From positions 1,054,001-1,118,000 of the forward strand of contig NZ_RDSM01000003.1 in assembly GCF_004115155.1 (NCBI RefSeq): a stretch of 64,000 bases of DNA, written 5' to 3'. A program made the position numbers and the translations under genes. The notes beneath the pieces are model-generated. The model had not been told where the DNA came from. It saw only the letters and a list, made by a program, of their open reading frames with translations, and made no database searches. Positions within the stretch are counted from its first letter, which is position 1, and each line of letters starts with the position of its first letter. Below, piece by piece: positions 19,113-28,509 of the stretch. The stretch comes from Granulicella sibirica (GTDB taxonomy: Bacteria > Acidobacteriota > Terriglobia > Terriglobales > Acidobacteriaceae).

Positions 19113-20759
19113 GTGATCTGCGCCAGCGAATTAGAGAAATACTCAGTCTTTGCGTGTTTACTTGCTTCCCAGCGCGAGAGGATAGCCTCTGTCGCTGCGG
19201 AGGTTATCGTGAACGAGAACGAATGGATCATCCGGCAAGGGGAGTCGCCCTCGTTCTTCGTCCTGCTAGAGGGAACAGTCCAGTGCGAGAAGGAATATGG
19301 CGGAACGGCCACACTATGCTTACAACACGTTCCGGGTGACTTCTTCGGAGAGGCCGAGATCCTTCTGGATTCAGTGGCAATTGCTTCACTTCAAGCACAC
19401 TCGAGATGCCGCTTGTTACGTCTTGATCCCATTCAATTTAAAGATATGCTGTCGTCCTCGCGGAGATGCAACGACCTTGTGGTTGAAGTCATGACGGAAC
19501 GCCTCAAGTTCATCCGGGAGCACATGCAGTCAAACGATCAATTTCGTGTTGAGGTGACAGGCTCTTCGGACGATCCTGGGTGTCGAGAGGTTCGCACCTT
19601 TCTTTCGCAGAATCATATCGGCTACAGGTGGAGGGATCACGGTCCCAAGTCTGCAACAGAAGATGGCTGCGGTGGAAGTTCTCTGATTGTGGATGGTGTC
19701 ATCTCCGTGGGCTGCCCACTTACCGCGAGAAAGGCTGCCGACGCACTGGGAATTAAGACACGCCCTAGTGATAAGTGCTACGACCTCGTTATCGTAGGGG
19801 GCGGCCCCGCTGGGCTCGCAGCCGCGGTGTCAGGGGCTTCCGAAGGACTTCGGGTGCTCCTCGTCGAAAAAGATGGAATCGGTGGGCAAGCGGCCTGTTC
19901 TACTCGAATTGAAAACTATCCGGGATTTCCCAGCGGTATCTCTGGCAATGACCTGGGGTCTCGTGCTCTCAAGCAAGCGATCCAGTTCGGTGCGGACATC
20001 ATCATGACACGACGTGTCTGCGACCTCTATCCTATGGCAAACGGCTACTGCCTGGAACTGGACGGTGCCGAACGGGTGGAAACCCAAGTCGTTTTGATTG
20101 CGACTGGCGTGCAATGGAGGCGCCTTGAGGCGGAGGGCGTAGAAAGTCTTATTGGTAGGGGCGTGCTCTATGGTGCGTCTCGTACGGAGGGTCGGGCAGC
20201 GCTGGGCAAGAACGTCTTCATCGTAGGTGGTGGCAATTCTGCGGGCCAGGCTGCGATGTTCTTCTCGGAATACGCGGCGACTGTCACGCTGCTTGTGCGG
20301 GGTGCAGCGATAGAGGAGACAATGTCGACCTATCTCATGGAACAGATTCAGCGAAGGAGCAACATCATCGTCGAACCGTCGACCGAGGTGGTTAAAGCCG
20401 AGGGTGGGGAACACTTGGAATCCATCTACACATGCAGCAATGGGGTTATCCGCAAGCGTCTAGCGGATGCGTTGTTTGTGATGATCGGAGCGGTGGCCCA
20501 TAGCGATTGGCTTTCGAAGGATATTCAACGCGACCAGTCCGGCTTCATTCTCACGGGGGAAGACGTCCGCAAACCATTCGGAAAGAGGGCTCCGGTTGGT
20601 CTCGAAACAAGCATGGAAGGTGTTTTTTGTGCAGGCGATATCCGGTTCAGATCCGTCAAACGAGTATCCGCGAGCGTCGGAGAAGGAAGTATGGCGATTT
20701 CCTATATTCATCAGTACTTATCGCGAAAACAAGTCTATGAGAACCGCATGGCATCCTGA
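19113..20759 (+). CDS. cNMP-binding / thioredoxin-reductase-like fusion (copy 1)
   Basis: A 548-residue protein starting at GTG 19113 behind AGGAGG (19101-19106). Residues 5-125 are a cyclic-nucleotide-binding/CRP-type beta-roll (GDFFGEAEILLD). Residues 145-210 resemble a glutaredoxin-like fold without a CxxC. Residues 218-540 are a two-dinucleotide-binding FAD reductase (GGGPAGLAAAV, ENYPGFPSGISG, GGGNSAGQAAMFF, GVFCAGDIRF). The CATC redox motif of true thioredoxin reductases is replaced by YGASR, so it cannot reduce disulfides in the usual way. A paralogue sits at 42254. The electron acceptor and ligand are unknown. Confidence 0.85.
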   Translation: MICASELEKYSVFACLLASQRERIASVAAEVIVNENEWIIRQGESPSFFVLLEGTVQCEKEYGGTATLCLQHVPGDFFGEAEILLDSVAIASLQAHSRCRLLRLDPIQFKDMLSSSRRCNDLVVEVMTERLKFIREHMQSNDQFRVEVTGSSDDPGCREVRTFLSQNHIGYRWRDHGPKSATEDGCGGSSLIVDGVISVGCPLTARKAADALGIKTRPSDKCYDLVIVGGGPAGLAAAVSGASEGLRVLLVEKDGIGGQAACSTRIENYPGFPSGISGNDLGSRALKQAIQFGADIIMTRRVCDLYPMANGYCLELDGAERVETQVVLIATGVQWRRLEAEGVESLIGRGVLYGASRTEGRAALGKNVFIVGGGNSAGQAAMFFSEYAATVTLLVRGAAIEETMSTYLMEQIQRRSNIIVEPSTEVVKAEGGEHLESIYTCSNGVIRKRLADALFVMIGAVAHSDWLSKDIQRDQSGFILTGEDVRKPFGKRAPVGLETSMEGVFCAGDIRFRSVKRVSASVGEGSMAISYIHQYLSRKQVYENRMAS

Positions 20760-20808
20760 TCGAGTCGATCGAGCAATGCTTAGCATTCTGCTTCAGATTG
20801 ATTTAGAT

Positions 20809-21453
20809 CTAACCGTCTAAGAAACCACGTTTCAAGGCGATCGTAACGGCGTGAGTGCGGTCATTTGCCTCGAGCTTTGAGAGGATATTTCTCATATGTC
20901 CTTTGACCGTCTCCTCTGTGATGCCGAGACCCACGCCGATCCGCTTGTTTGAACTTCCAGCAGCGGCGTGTCGAAGAACTTCGATTTCCCTTGGGGATAA
21001 CGGTTCAGAACCAGCATAGTCAGCGAGCGTGGCCGCAACCTCGTATGGGATTCGCCGCTCGCCGGCATGGACCCTCCTGATCGTGTCGGTGAGTTCCTTT
21101 CTCATCGTTCCTTTTAGAAGATAGCCGGCTGCCCCAGCTCTCAGAGCGCGGGAAGCCTGAACATCGCCAGGAAAGGTTGTGATGATGATCACTCTGGCAG
21201 TCGGAGCGATACGGCGAATAGCGAGTAAGGCATCCAAGCCGCTCACGCCGGGCATCCGCAGGTCGAGCAAAGTGATGTCTGGCCGATGGAGCTCAAACAT
21301 ATCAATGGCCTCTTGCCCGTTTGAGGCCTCGGCTACCACGGTCATATCAGTTGTCCGACTGATGCCGAACAGGATGCCCTCCCGCACGAGGCTGTGGTCG
21401 TCTGCCATCAGTATGGTGATTAGTTTTCCGGAACTGGATTGGCAATCGGTCAT
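20809..21453 (-). CDS. NarL/FixJ-family response regulator
   Basis: A 214-residue protein from ATG 21453, which has GAGGAG 8 bases upstream; an in-frame earlier start is rejected. The receiver domain has the phospho-acceptor Asp in ITLLDLRMPGVSGLDAL and Lys in YLLKGTM. The C-terminal LuxR helix-turn-helix is LSPREIEVLRHAAAG plus EETVKGHMRNILSKL. It is transcribed away from, and most likely partners, the HisKA_3 sensor kinase at 22019. Confidence 0.9.
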   Translation of the reverse strand: MTDCQSSSGKLITILMADDHSLVREGILFGISRTTDMTVVAEASNGQEAIDMFELHRPDITLLDLRMPGVSGLDALLAIRRIAPTARVIIITTFPGDVQASRALRAGAAGYLLKGTMRKELTDTIRRVHAGERRIPYEVAATLADYAGSEPLSPREIEVLRHAAAGSSNKRIGVGLGITEETVKGHMRNILSKLEANDRTHAVTIALKRGFLDG

Positions 21454-21574
21454 CGTCAAATCTCCTCTATCGGCGTTCGTGATTTGGCCTTGCAATGTCT
21501 TCTCCCTCTAAAGAGGCGGACGATTTGGTCCGAAAGGTGTGAGGCCATGCGAAGAACCCGGGCTACGCTGAGGA

Positions 21575-21949
21575 GTGCAAAGACTATTCGCTATGTTTCC
21601 CGATGGACGCCCTGGTATAGGTCTGCTTTTCCTTCGTGTTTCACTTGCGGGAATCCTGATTGCTCACGGATCAACCCTATGGCCGATTCCAGGAAGTATG
21701 TTGTTTTGTTGCATCCTGGCATGTCTTCTGGTCCTCGGAGTCTACCTTCCATTCCTTGCCATCGGCGGACTCTGTGCGGGAACGGGGGCTTTTCTGATTT
21801 GCGGGAGTGGCATGGCTGCGGAGATCGCATTCGTGCTCTCCGTTCTCGCTTCGTCCGGCCTGTTGGGTGCTGGAGCATATTCCGTGGACGGATGGCTATT
21901 TGGGCGTCGGCGCGTCATCATCGCGAGTGCGAGAAGGCCGAAACAGTAA
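21575..21949 (+). CDS. small DoxX-like membrane protein
   Basis: A 124-residue hydrophobic protein with four membrane segments (LLFLRVSLAGILIAHG opening, then three more). The size and layout fit DoxX-like proteins, a group of quinone/redox-linked membrane proteins of uncertain function; sequence support is modest. The start is GTG 21575 or ATG 21593. It lies between the response regulator and the kinase and may belong to that signalling unit. Confidence 0.6.
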   Translation: MQRLFAMFPDGRPGIGLLFLRVSLAGILIAHGSTLWPIPGSMLFCCILACLLVLGVYLPFLAIGGLCAGTGAFLICGSGMAAEIAFVLSVLASSGLLGAGAYSVDGWLFGRRRVIIASARRPKQ

Positions 21950-22018
21950 ATTCATATGCCACCTCCAGTGATCAGCTCTATGATTCTTACACGACTGGCT
22001 TCATAATTGGAAGTGACT

Positions 22019-25000
22019 ATGAATAAAAAGCGAGGCTTCCTCGGCAGTTTGGTTTACGGATTGAAGTGGGGCCTTTTGTGTGGACTTCTGAGCTCGCTTC
22101 CGGCAGGTGCCGTGGATCGGTCAGCAAAGATCAAAGATCTCCACCACAAATCCTGGGGAGCGTCTGATGGACTCCCTGGTGAAGTGATCGGTGTCGTACA
22201 GACCACGGACGGCTACATATGGGTCCACACAAAAGCTGGCCCTTATCGCTTTGACGGGATCCGTTTTGAATCCCTCGCTTCAGTTTGCCAGTGTGATCGA
22301 GATGATGCCACGGACGGCTGGATTTACGCATCCAAAGGCGGTCTCTGGATCGAGAGCTATTACGGGATCAGCCGCTTTGCGAATGATCAAATCACTGCCT
22401 ATACGGTATCGAAGGCATGTGGTACCGCTACGAAGATGGAGGAAGATCTGGATGGAATCCCGTGGGCGCTCGGTCAATCAGGTGTTTGCGCTCTGAAAGG
22501 ACAACGGGAGTTCGATGTCATTCCAACTCCCGGGATGCCAACTGTGACCCCAGCCGACATCTTCTCGGATTCAAAGGGGACCTTGTGGATCAAGAATACC
22601 GATGGCTCGCTATATTCTCGTGCACGAGGAGTGAGCAGCTTTCGCTTGAGCCAGAGCGGTTCTTCAGACGCCGAATCGCTAACGGGCCAGTCCTCGCACA
22701 CGATGGCTCAAACGCCAGACGGGATCCTTTGGGATTCGGGCTACTTCGGCCTGCGCAGAATCTACGAAGGTGCCGAGGATGTCGATAAACATCCTGTTCA
22801 CTTCTTCGGAGCCCACCTAAACACTCATAGATTCGATCGGCTCAAGCCGGTCAGTCTGCTAGGGACGACCGAGATGACCGGTGTCATCCTCGGGGACCGT
22901 GAGGGCTCCCTCTGGCTCTCGGTGAGGAGCGGATTGATTCGAGTAAACTCGCCGCTGACACTCGGGGAATCAAAACATGGGAATGGAAGCTTGAGCGTTT
23001 ACACCCCTGAGGATGGTTTGAGTTGGGATGTTGTTTGGTGCATCTTCGAAGATCGAGAAGGCAACATATGGGTTGGAACCACTTCTGGACTCGACCGCTT
23101 CAGTCCCGAGACGTTTCATAAGGCACCTTTTCCGCAGAATCGGCAGACTCAATTCGCTATTGGCTTGAGTGAGCATGGAACGGTGTATGCAGGGAATCAC
23201 GACACTCCTTTAGCTAAATTAAACGCGAGGGGCATTCACAAATTTCCGAGCCTCCGTGAGGCGGATACTGAACTCATACATGAGGCAGCGGATCATACGA
23301 TCTGGGTAGCACGGTCTGACGAGGTTTGGAAGAAGAATGGCGATCGGTTCGACAAGGTGCCGCTGCCGGGAAAGTGGCTAGATGCGAGACCGCTTGCTAT
23401 GGCGAATGCTGCCGATGGATCGCTGTGGGTATCTTTCCAAGCGCATGGTGTTTACCGGTTTTTCGAAGGTAAGTGGACAGACGAGACCTCCGTGCTTGGC
23501 CTTCGGGAGCTTTCGACCTCCCCCGCCTTCGGATCGGACTCCGCCGGCACAATATGGATCGCCGGGACAAAGACCTTATACGAATATCGAGACGGCCGGA
23601 CCACCAAGTACCCGTTGCACGATAAGCCCATCGTCAGTTGGGATCTACAAGCTTACGGTGACCATATCTGGTTGGGCGGTTTACAGCAGCTTGGCCTTGT
23701 GATCGATCGAAAGCTCCACGTCATCAGGGGAGAAGGTGGCGAGAACTTTCAGCGGATCAGCGGGGTTGTGGAGCTTCCATCGGGAGATGTCTGGTTCAAC
23801 TGGGATAAGGGAGCCGGGTTGGTTCGGGCAGATGAGATACAGCGTTCCTTGAAGGATACTAACTACCGCGTATCGTTCCAGACCTTTAGTACTTCTGATG
23901 GATTCGAAGGATACGGGGACATGAGTCGCGCACCGACCGCGCTCCTGAGCGACGATGGACTCGTCTGGATGGCCACCAATAAGGGAGTGTTTTGGATAGA
24001 CCCAACTGAGTATTCTAAGAGAGCCGGGACCCCTCCTCCCGATGTCGCGATCGAGACGCTTATGACCTCATCCCAGCTGCTTTCAGTTCAAGGAAATAGA
24101 AAGCTTCGACCGAATCCTTCTAATCTCGAAATTCATTACACCGCGCTTAATTTTGCCGCGCCTGAGGAGGTCCAGTTTCAATATCGTTTGGCAGGTGTAG
24201 ACCAGCACTGGCAGGTAGCCGGAACCCGCCACGAAGCCTTCTACAACAAGCTTTCGCCCGGCAGATACACCTTCAGCGTGATAGCAAGGAATCCGGGCGG
24301 GATGTGGAGTCCAAAGCCCAGTAATTTCAGTTTTCAGGTTCTTCCTGCGTACTACCAGACCTGGTGGTTTAGAAGCCTCCTACTCGTCCTCGCCATAGGC
24401 GTGATTTGGCTCCTGTTCCATGCACAAATGGAGAGGTCTCGATCCGAAGTTAGGGGGCGCCTGTCAGCACGACTCCAGGAACGTGAACGCATCGCACGGG
24501 AACTTCACGACACGCTCTTGCAAGGATTTCATGGCTTAATGTTTCGGTTTCAAGCGGTTTCAGAGATGCTCGAAACTCCGGATATAGCCGGTCCCGTCCT
24601 GAATGAAGCACTTGATAAGGCCGACGCTCTGATGATTGAAAGCCGTGAGCGGATCCGCGATCTGCGCTACGAATCCGAGCAGGTGCTCCCGCTTCCAGAA
24701 GCCTTAGGGGCCGCTGCTGAGCAAATGTCCCGCGAGTACTCGATCTCCTTCAAGGCGATTGTGGACGGAACGACGGTGAGCCTTACCCCCCCAAGTGCGA
24801 GAGGAGATCTATCTCATCGGCAGGGAAGCGTTGCTCAATGCTTTTCGGCACAGTAAGGGAACGGCAATCGAGATGGAGATTACGTTTCATCCGAAATGGA
24901 TTCGGCTAAGGATTCGGGATGACGGCCAAGGAATTCCAGAGGTAACACTGACTTCCGGTGGGTGTGTTGGTCACTGGGGGCTATCCGGAATGATTGAACG

Positions 25001-25190
25001 GGCACAGAAGATGGGCTCGCAGTTCAAGGTTTGGAATAGAACCGGATCTGGTTGCGAAGTAGAACTCGTAGTGCCTTCACAAATCGCATATTCCGCAAGT
25101 GGCCCTCGCCGGGTAGCCCTGAAGCTCTTCGGCAAGACACGCTGGCATAAGTTTCCGTTCTTTGGTGCCGCAGGGGAGGCTGATCTGTAG
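22019..25190 (+). pseudogene. two-component sensor kinase with propeller repeats, frameshifted in the ATPase domain
   Basis: From ATG 22019 (GGAAG upstream) the protein has a signal peptide, a long extracytoplasmic region of about 13-14 propeller repeats (such as EDREGNIWVGTTSGLDRFS), a Y_Y_Y domain (about 690-755), a membrane segment (about 775-800) and a HisKA_3 phospho-acceptor with H830 in ERERIARELHDTLLQGF. The frame is lost at a run of seven C (24786-24792). The continuing frame (REEIYLIGREALLNAFRHS, DDGQGIP) encodes the whole HATPase domain to 25190. Removing one C restores a kinase of about 1057 residues. This is a real knockout, phase variation or a sequencing error. The NarL-type regulator at 20809 is the likely partner. 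Confidence 0.8.
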
Positions 25191-25442
25191 CAATAGCGAT
25201 CCATCCCCTTCGAAAGAAGTACTCCTTGCGTCTTGGAAGAGGTTTTTCTCGACCTCCCGCAAGCATTATTGTTCATGTTAATCCGCCCTTAGCGGTGGGA
25301 AAATGCCAATTGTCGCTGGGAGAAAGTTTCTAGCGAGCCCGTTGATTCACGTATTTGCACATTCTCGCGCACAAAGAATATTGACAGTTATCTCAAATTT
25401 GGACCGAACCTTTTCGGCGACCTACACATCCATTCTTTGTGT

Positions 25443-25457
25443 CTTCATATTGTGAAT
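25443..25457 (+). promoter_or_regulatory. imperfect CTTCA-TGAAG-like site
   Basis: CTTCATATTGTGAAT differs from the island palindrome only at its last base. It sits 29 bases before the isochorismatase-like gene and overlaps a possible -10 (CATATT), but I see no good -35. Weak member of the set. Confidence 0.35.
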
Positions 25458-25485
25458 ACACTATCACCCGGAGGATCTGATCACT

Positions 25486-26112
25486 ATGTCATTTTATGCG
25501 AAGGATTCGACTGCTCTCCTCATTGTCGATCCATACAACGACTTCATGTCCGAGGGCGGAAAGCTCTACGACATCACCAAGCCTCAAGCTGACTCGGTTT
25601 CGTTCTACGAGAACATGCGCAAATTGATCCCTGCTGTCCGCGCTGCCGGGATCAAGGTATTCATCGTTCCTCACCATCGCACGCGCCCTACCGATTTCGC
25701 GGACTGGGCGGCGGTCAACCCAACTCAGCAGGATACATTCCGCAAGAAGTGCTTTGAAGAAGGCGCATGGGGTGGAGAATTTCACCCGGAGTTTGGTCCA
25801 AAGCCGGGTGACGTAATTGCACTGGAGCATTGGGCGCAGAATGGCTTCGCTGGCACAGACCTCGATGCGCAGTTGAAGCAGCACGGTAGGAACAAGTTGA
25901 TCTTCGTCGGCTTTATCGCCAATTCCTGTGTGGAGTCTAGCGCGCGTATGGGCATGGAACTCGGCTACCACGTCACCCTGATCAAGGACGCCGTGGGAGC
26001 ATTCAATCCGGAGGGCATGGTCGCCGCTCGTGTTAATGCGAAGCTCTTCGCTCACAGTGAACTGACGACTGATGAGTTGCTGGAAGCTTTGCAGGTTACA
26101 GCAAAGGCATAA
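25486..26112 (+). CDS. isochorismatase-family cysteine hydrolase
   Basis: A 208-residue protein. The catalytic Asp is D15 (LLIVDPYNDF) and the nucleophile C148 (FIANSCVESSARMG). The position usually held by the catalytic Lys appears to be His in EHWAQNGFAGTDL, a pattern I believe is normal for this subgroup. Family members hydrolyse isochorismate, nicotinamide, carbamates or similar amides and ethers; the substrate is open. GGAGG lies 11 bases before the ATG. It starts a run of four stress-type genes reading the same way, followed by a hairpin at 26127. Confidence 0.85.
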   Translation: MSFYAKDSTALLIVDPYNDFMSEGGKLYDITKPQADSVSFYENMRKLIPAVRAAGIKVFIVPHHRTRPTDFADWAAVNPTQQDTFRKKCFEEGAWGGEFHPEFGPKPGDVIALEHWAQNGFAGTDLDAQLKQHGRNKLIFVGFIANSCVESSARMGMELGYHVTLIKDAVGAFNPEGMVAARVNAKLFAHSELTTDELLEALQVTAKA

Positions 26113-26126
26113 GAAACGCAGGAAGC

Positions 26127-26155
26127 CGGGTCCAGATGGTTTCCATGTGGACCCG
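26127..26155 (+). terminator. hairpin after isochorismatase-like gene
   Basis: CGGGTCCA and TGGACCCG form a perfect 8-bp stem with extra TGG/CCA pairing in the loop. It is followed by a CT-rich tract, not a clean T run, so it may attenuate rather than fully terminate. Confidence 0.5.
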
Positions 26156-26251
26156 CCCTCTTACTTCCCACGGGAAACACAAACATGTGACAGACGCGAC
26201 ACCAGCGACGTGTCGACCGCCTGGAACCCTAACAGAAAGGGTCCGATACAA

Positions 26252-27040
26252 ATGTCTATATCGCGAAACTTGCAAAGTGCAGCTCTCGCAGTTGGTCTAG
26301 CAGCGACAGGTACAGGATCTGTTGCTGCAGCTCAGACTGCAGCAGCTGTCTCGGTGAAGAATGTCGTCCTCGTTCATGGAGCATGGGTGGATGGATCGAG
26401 CTGGTCCAAGGTCATTCCGCTTCTCGAAGCAAAGGGGCTACATGTTGTCTCCGTCCAGATTCCTCTTAGCTCCCTTGCTGATGACGTCGCCGCCACTTCC
26501 CGGGCGCTGGCTCTGATTGATGGCCCAGCGATTCTGGTTGGTCACTCCTACGGCGGCGTTGTGATCACCCAGGCGGGAAACGACCCGAAGGTGAAGGGCC
26601 TTGTCTATATCGCGGCCTTTGCTCCGGACGCCGGTGAGTCCGTTCTCGGATTGACTAAGACTTCACCTGTCCCTTCGCCTGCCGTGGCGCAGATTCAGCC
26701 GGACAGCAACGGGTTCACCAAGATCACTAAGCAGGGAATTTACGAAGACTTCGCTGAGGAGCTTTCAGAGTCCGAGAAGGAGGTACTGCTTGCGACTCAG
26801 GGACCAACTTCGGGGCCGAATGCCCTTGGTGCTCCCGTAACTGAGGTCGCCTGGAAGACCAAGCCGTCGTGGACGCTCATCACTCTGAAAGATCGCGTTA
26901 TCCCGTTCCAGGCACAACAGTTTATGGCACAGCGTAGCAACGCGCAAGTAAGCTCCGTGCCCGCCTCCCACCTCGTCATACTCGCTCATCCGAAGGAAGT
27001 GGCTGAAGTAATCGAACGAGCGGCGAACGGCGGCAAGTAA
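26252..27040 (+). CDS. exported alpha/beta hydrolase (copy 1)
   Basis: A 262-residue protein from ATG 26252. A signal peptide ends near SVAAAQTA. VVLVHGAWVDGSSW forms the oxyanion region, GHSYGG the nucleophile elbow, and SSVPASHLVILAHP carries the catalytic His. This is the salicylate-esterase-like/EstC subgroup often annotated simply as alpha/beta hydrolase. A close paralogue lies on the other strand at 34017, so the island holds an internal duplication. Confidence 0.85.
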   Translation: MSISRNLQSAALAVGLAATGTGSVAAAQTAAAVSVKNVVLVHGAWVDGSSWSKVIPLLEAKGLHVVSVQIPLSSLADDVAATSRALALIDGPAILVGHSYGGVVITQAGNDPKVKGLVYIAAFAPDAGESVLGLTKTSPVPSPAVAQIQPDSNGFTKITKQGIYEDFAEELSESEKEVLLATQGPTSGPNALGAPVTEVAWKTKPSWTLITLKDRVIPFQAQQFMAQRSNAQVSSVPASHLVILAHPKEVAEVIERAANGGK

Positions 27041-27128
27041 GAAAGCTTTGCCTCGATGCTGAATCGTATGCCTGATTCGTGCTGCCTAACCTTCACATTT
27101 CAAACACGCGCCTCAGAAGGAGTTCATC

Positions 27129-27668
27129 TTGAAAGAAACAATCATTACGGAATCCAGGTCCACCGCCGTCATTAACGCACCGATCGAGTTCGTGGATATC
27201 GCTGACTGGGTATTTACCTTGCCGGACGCCGAGTATGTGCGTTGTTCCCCGGCGCACATTGCGGCTGGCTTCACCACCAGCGACGACGGACGCCGGATGT
27301 CCTTGAACGTTGAGACTATCGGCGGCAATCTGATGGTTCAGCACTACGTCGAAGACATTGGTGAACCGCATCATGTCCGTCTTCTGTCAACGTCGGATGT
27401 GATTGGTCCCGGCGGTCGTACCAAGTCGGGCGTCGTGTGGGAGCTCAGCGTCAAGGCGATTGATGCAAATAGCTGCGAACTCACGAACCACGTCATCGGC
27501 AAAACGACCCCGGAATACTGGGATCATCTTGGTAAGAGCGGTGTTCCGTTCGAAGTTGCTCAGAAGGCACAGGACACTGCCTCATCCGCACACAACGCAC
27601 AGGAGACGCCATTGTTCGCAAAGAGCATGGAAGCAAAGGCACTCAAGAAGAAGCAAGCTTCCAAATAG
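27129..27668 (+). CDS. SRPBCC-like protein
   Basis: A 179-residue protein with a TTG start behind AAGGAG (27118-27123). The fold pattern of alternating strands (AVINAPIEFVDIADWVF, MSLNVETIGGNLMVQHYVED, SGVVWELSVKAID) looks like the SRPBCC/START lipid- or aromatic-binding fold, ending in a Lys/Ala-rich tail. Recognition is weak and no catalytic residues are evident. A strong terminator follows. Confidence 0.5.
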   Translation: MKETIITESRSTAVINAPIEFVDIADWVFTLPDAEYVRCSPAHIAAGFTTSDDGRRMSLNVETIGGNLMVQHYVEDIGEPHHVRLLSTSDVIGPGGRTKSGVVWELSVKAIDANSCELTNHVIGKTTPEYWDHLGKSGVPFEVAQKAQDTASSAHNAQETPLFAKSMEAKALKKKQASK

Positions 27669-27677
27669 CACAGCCCT

Positions 27678-27725
27678 GCCTGCGACGTCTTTTCGCACTC
27701 AAGACGGCGCAGGCATTTCTTTTCC
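27678..27725 (+). terminator. Rho-independent terminator
   Basis: GCCTGCG-a-CGTC pairs with GACG-g-CGCAGGC (27678-27689 with 27703-27714), an 11-bp stem with one mismatch, followed by ATTTCTTTTCC. It closes the transcript of the SRPBCC-like gene, 9 bases after its stop. Confidence 0.75.
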
Positions 27726-27780
27726 AGAATCCCGCGAAATCTCCCTACACGAGACGCTTCATGATGAAAGGACCGATGAG

Positions 27781-28296
27781 ATGACGACAAGGACAGAGCT
27801 GATCGAACGCCAGAAGGCCCCGCTCGCTGTACCATCCGATCTCGACAAAGAATCGGTTGTTGAAATTACAGATGCACTGAACGTCCTCCTCGCGGACGTG
27901 TTTACTCTCTATCTAAAGACCAAGAATTTTCACTGGCATATGAGTGGACCCCACTTCCGCGATTACCATCTCTTGCTAGACGATCACGGCGACCAGTTGT
28001 TTGCCATCACAGATGATGTAGCGGAGCGCGTGCGGAAACTTGGTGGCACAACGATCCGGTCCATTGGTCAGATTGCTCGCCTTAGCCGGCTTTCTGATAA
28101 TGACGTTGAGTACGTCACGCCAAAGAATATGCTGAGTGAGTTGCATGAAGATGAGAAGAATCTCGTTTTGGCGATGCGCGCGGTTCACGCATTGTGCGAT
28201 GAGGCCGGGGATCTCGCTACAGCGAGTTTGCTAGAGAACTTCATCGACGACTCGCAGCGACGCGGTTGGTTCCTGTTCGAAGCGACCCGGAGCTAG
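27781..28296 (+). CDS. dps: Dps-family ferritin-like protein
   Basis: A 171-residue Dps (DNA protection during starvation) protein. The intersubunit ferroxidase motif is visible: KNFHWHMSGPHFRDYHLLLDD followed by DDVAERVRKLGG, with conserved His, Asp and Glu. Dps shells oxidise and store iron using H2O2, protecting DNA. Length fits the family. It sits between a terminator and poxB, in keeping with the island's oxidative-stress theme. Confidence 0.9.
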   Translation: MTTRTELIERQKAPLAVPSDLDKESVVEITDALNVLLADVFTLYLKTKNFHWHMSGPHFRDYHLLLDDHGDQLFAITDDVAERVRKLGGTTIRSIGQIARLSRLSDNDVEYVTPKNMLSELHEDEKNLVLAMRAVHALCDEAGDLATASLLENFIDDSQRRGWFLFEATRS

Positions 28297-28434
28297 GTGC
28301 TGATTCGGGGTGACGGGTCAGGTTCAGCTGCATCAAAGTTCGAGGTCGACCTTGGCCGGTTATCATCGAGTGTCGCACGATGAAATAGGATCTATTCGTG
28401 TCAAAGATCGTCCGGAAATCCGCCGGCGGCTTCG

Positions 28435-28451
28435 GCATATTGAACATATGC
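28435..28451. promoter_or_regulatory. inverted repeat upstream of poxB
   Basis: GCATAT-tgaac-ATATGC, perfect 6-bp arms with a 5-bp spacer, lies 59 bases before the poxB start. Possible operator; AT-rich, so chance is not excluded. Confidence 0.35.
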
Positions 28452-28509
28452 AGACGTAGCATCGTTACTTCACCCTTACTCGCCCGCCTTCTCGAGGAAA
28501 ACATTTTTT

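Noticed and set aside
22019..25190. Programmed frameshift in the kinase at the C run
   Set aside because: No stimulatory structure evident and no precedent for this family; slippage or error is simpler.
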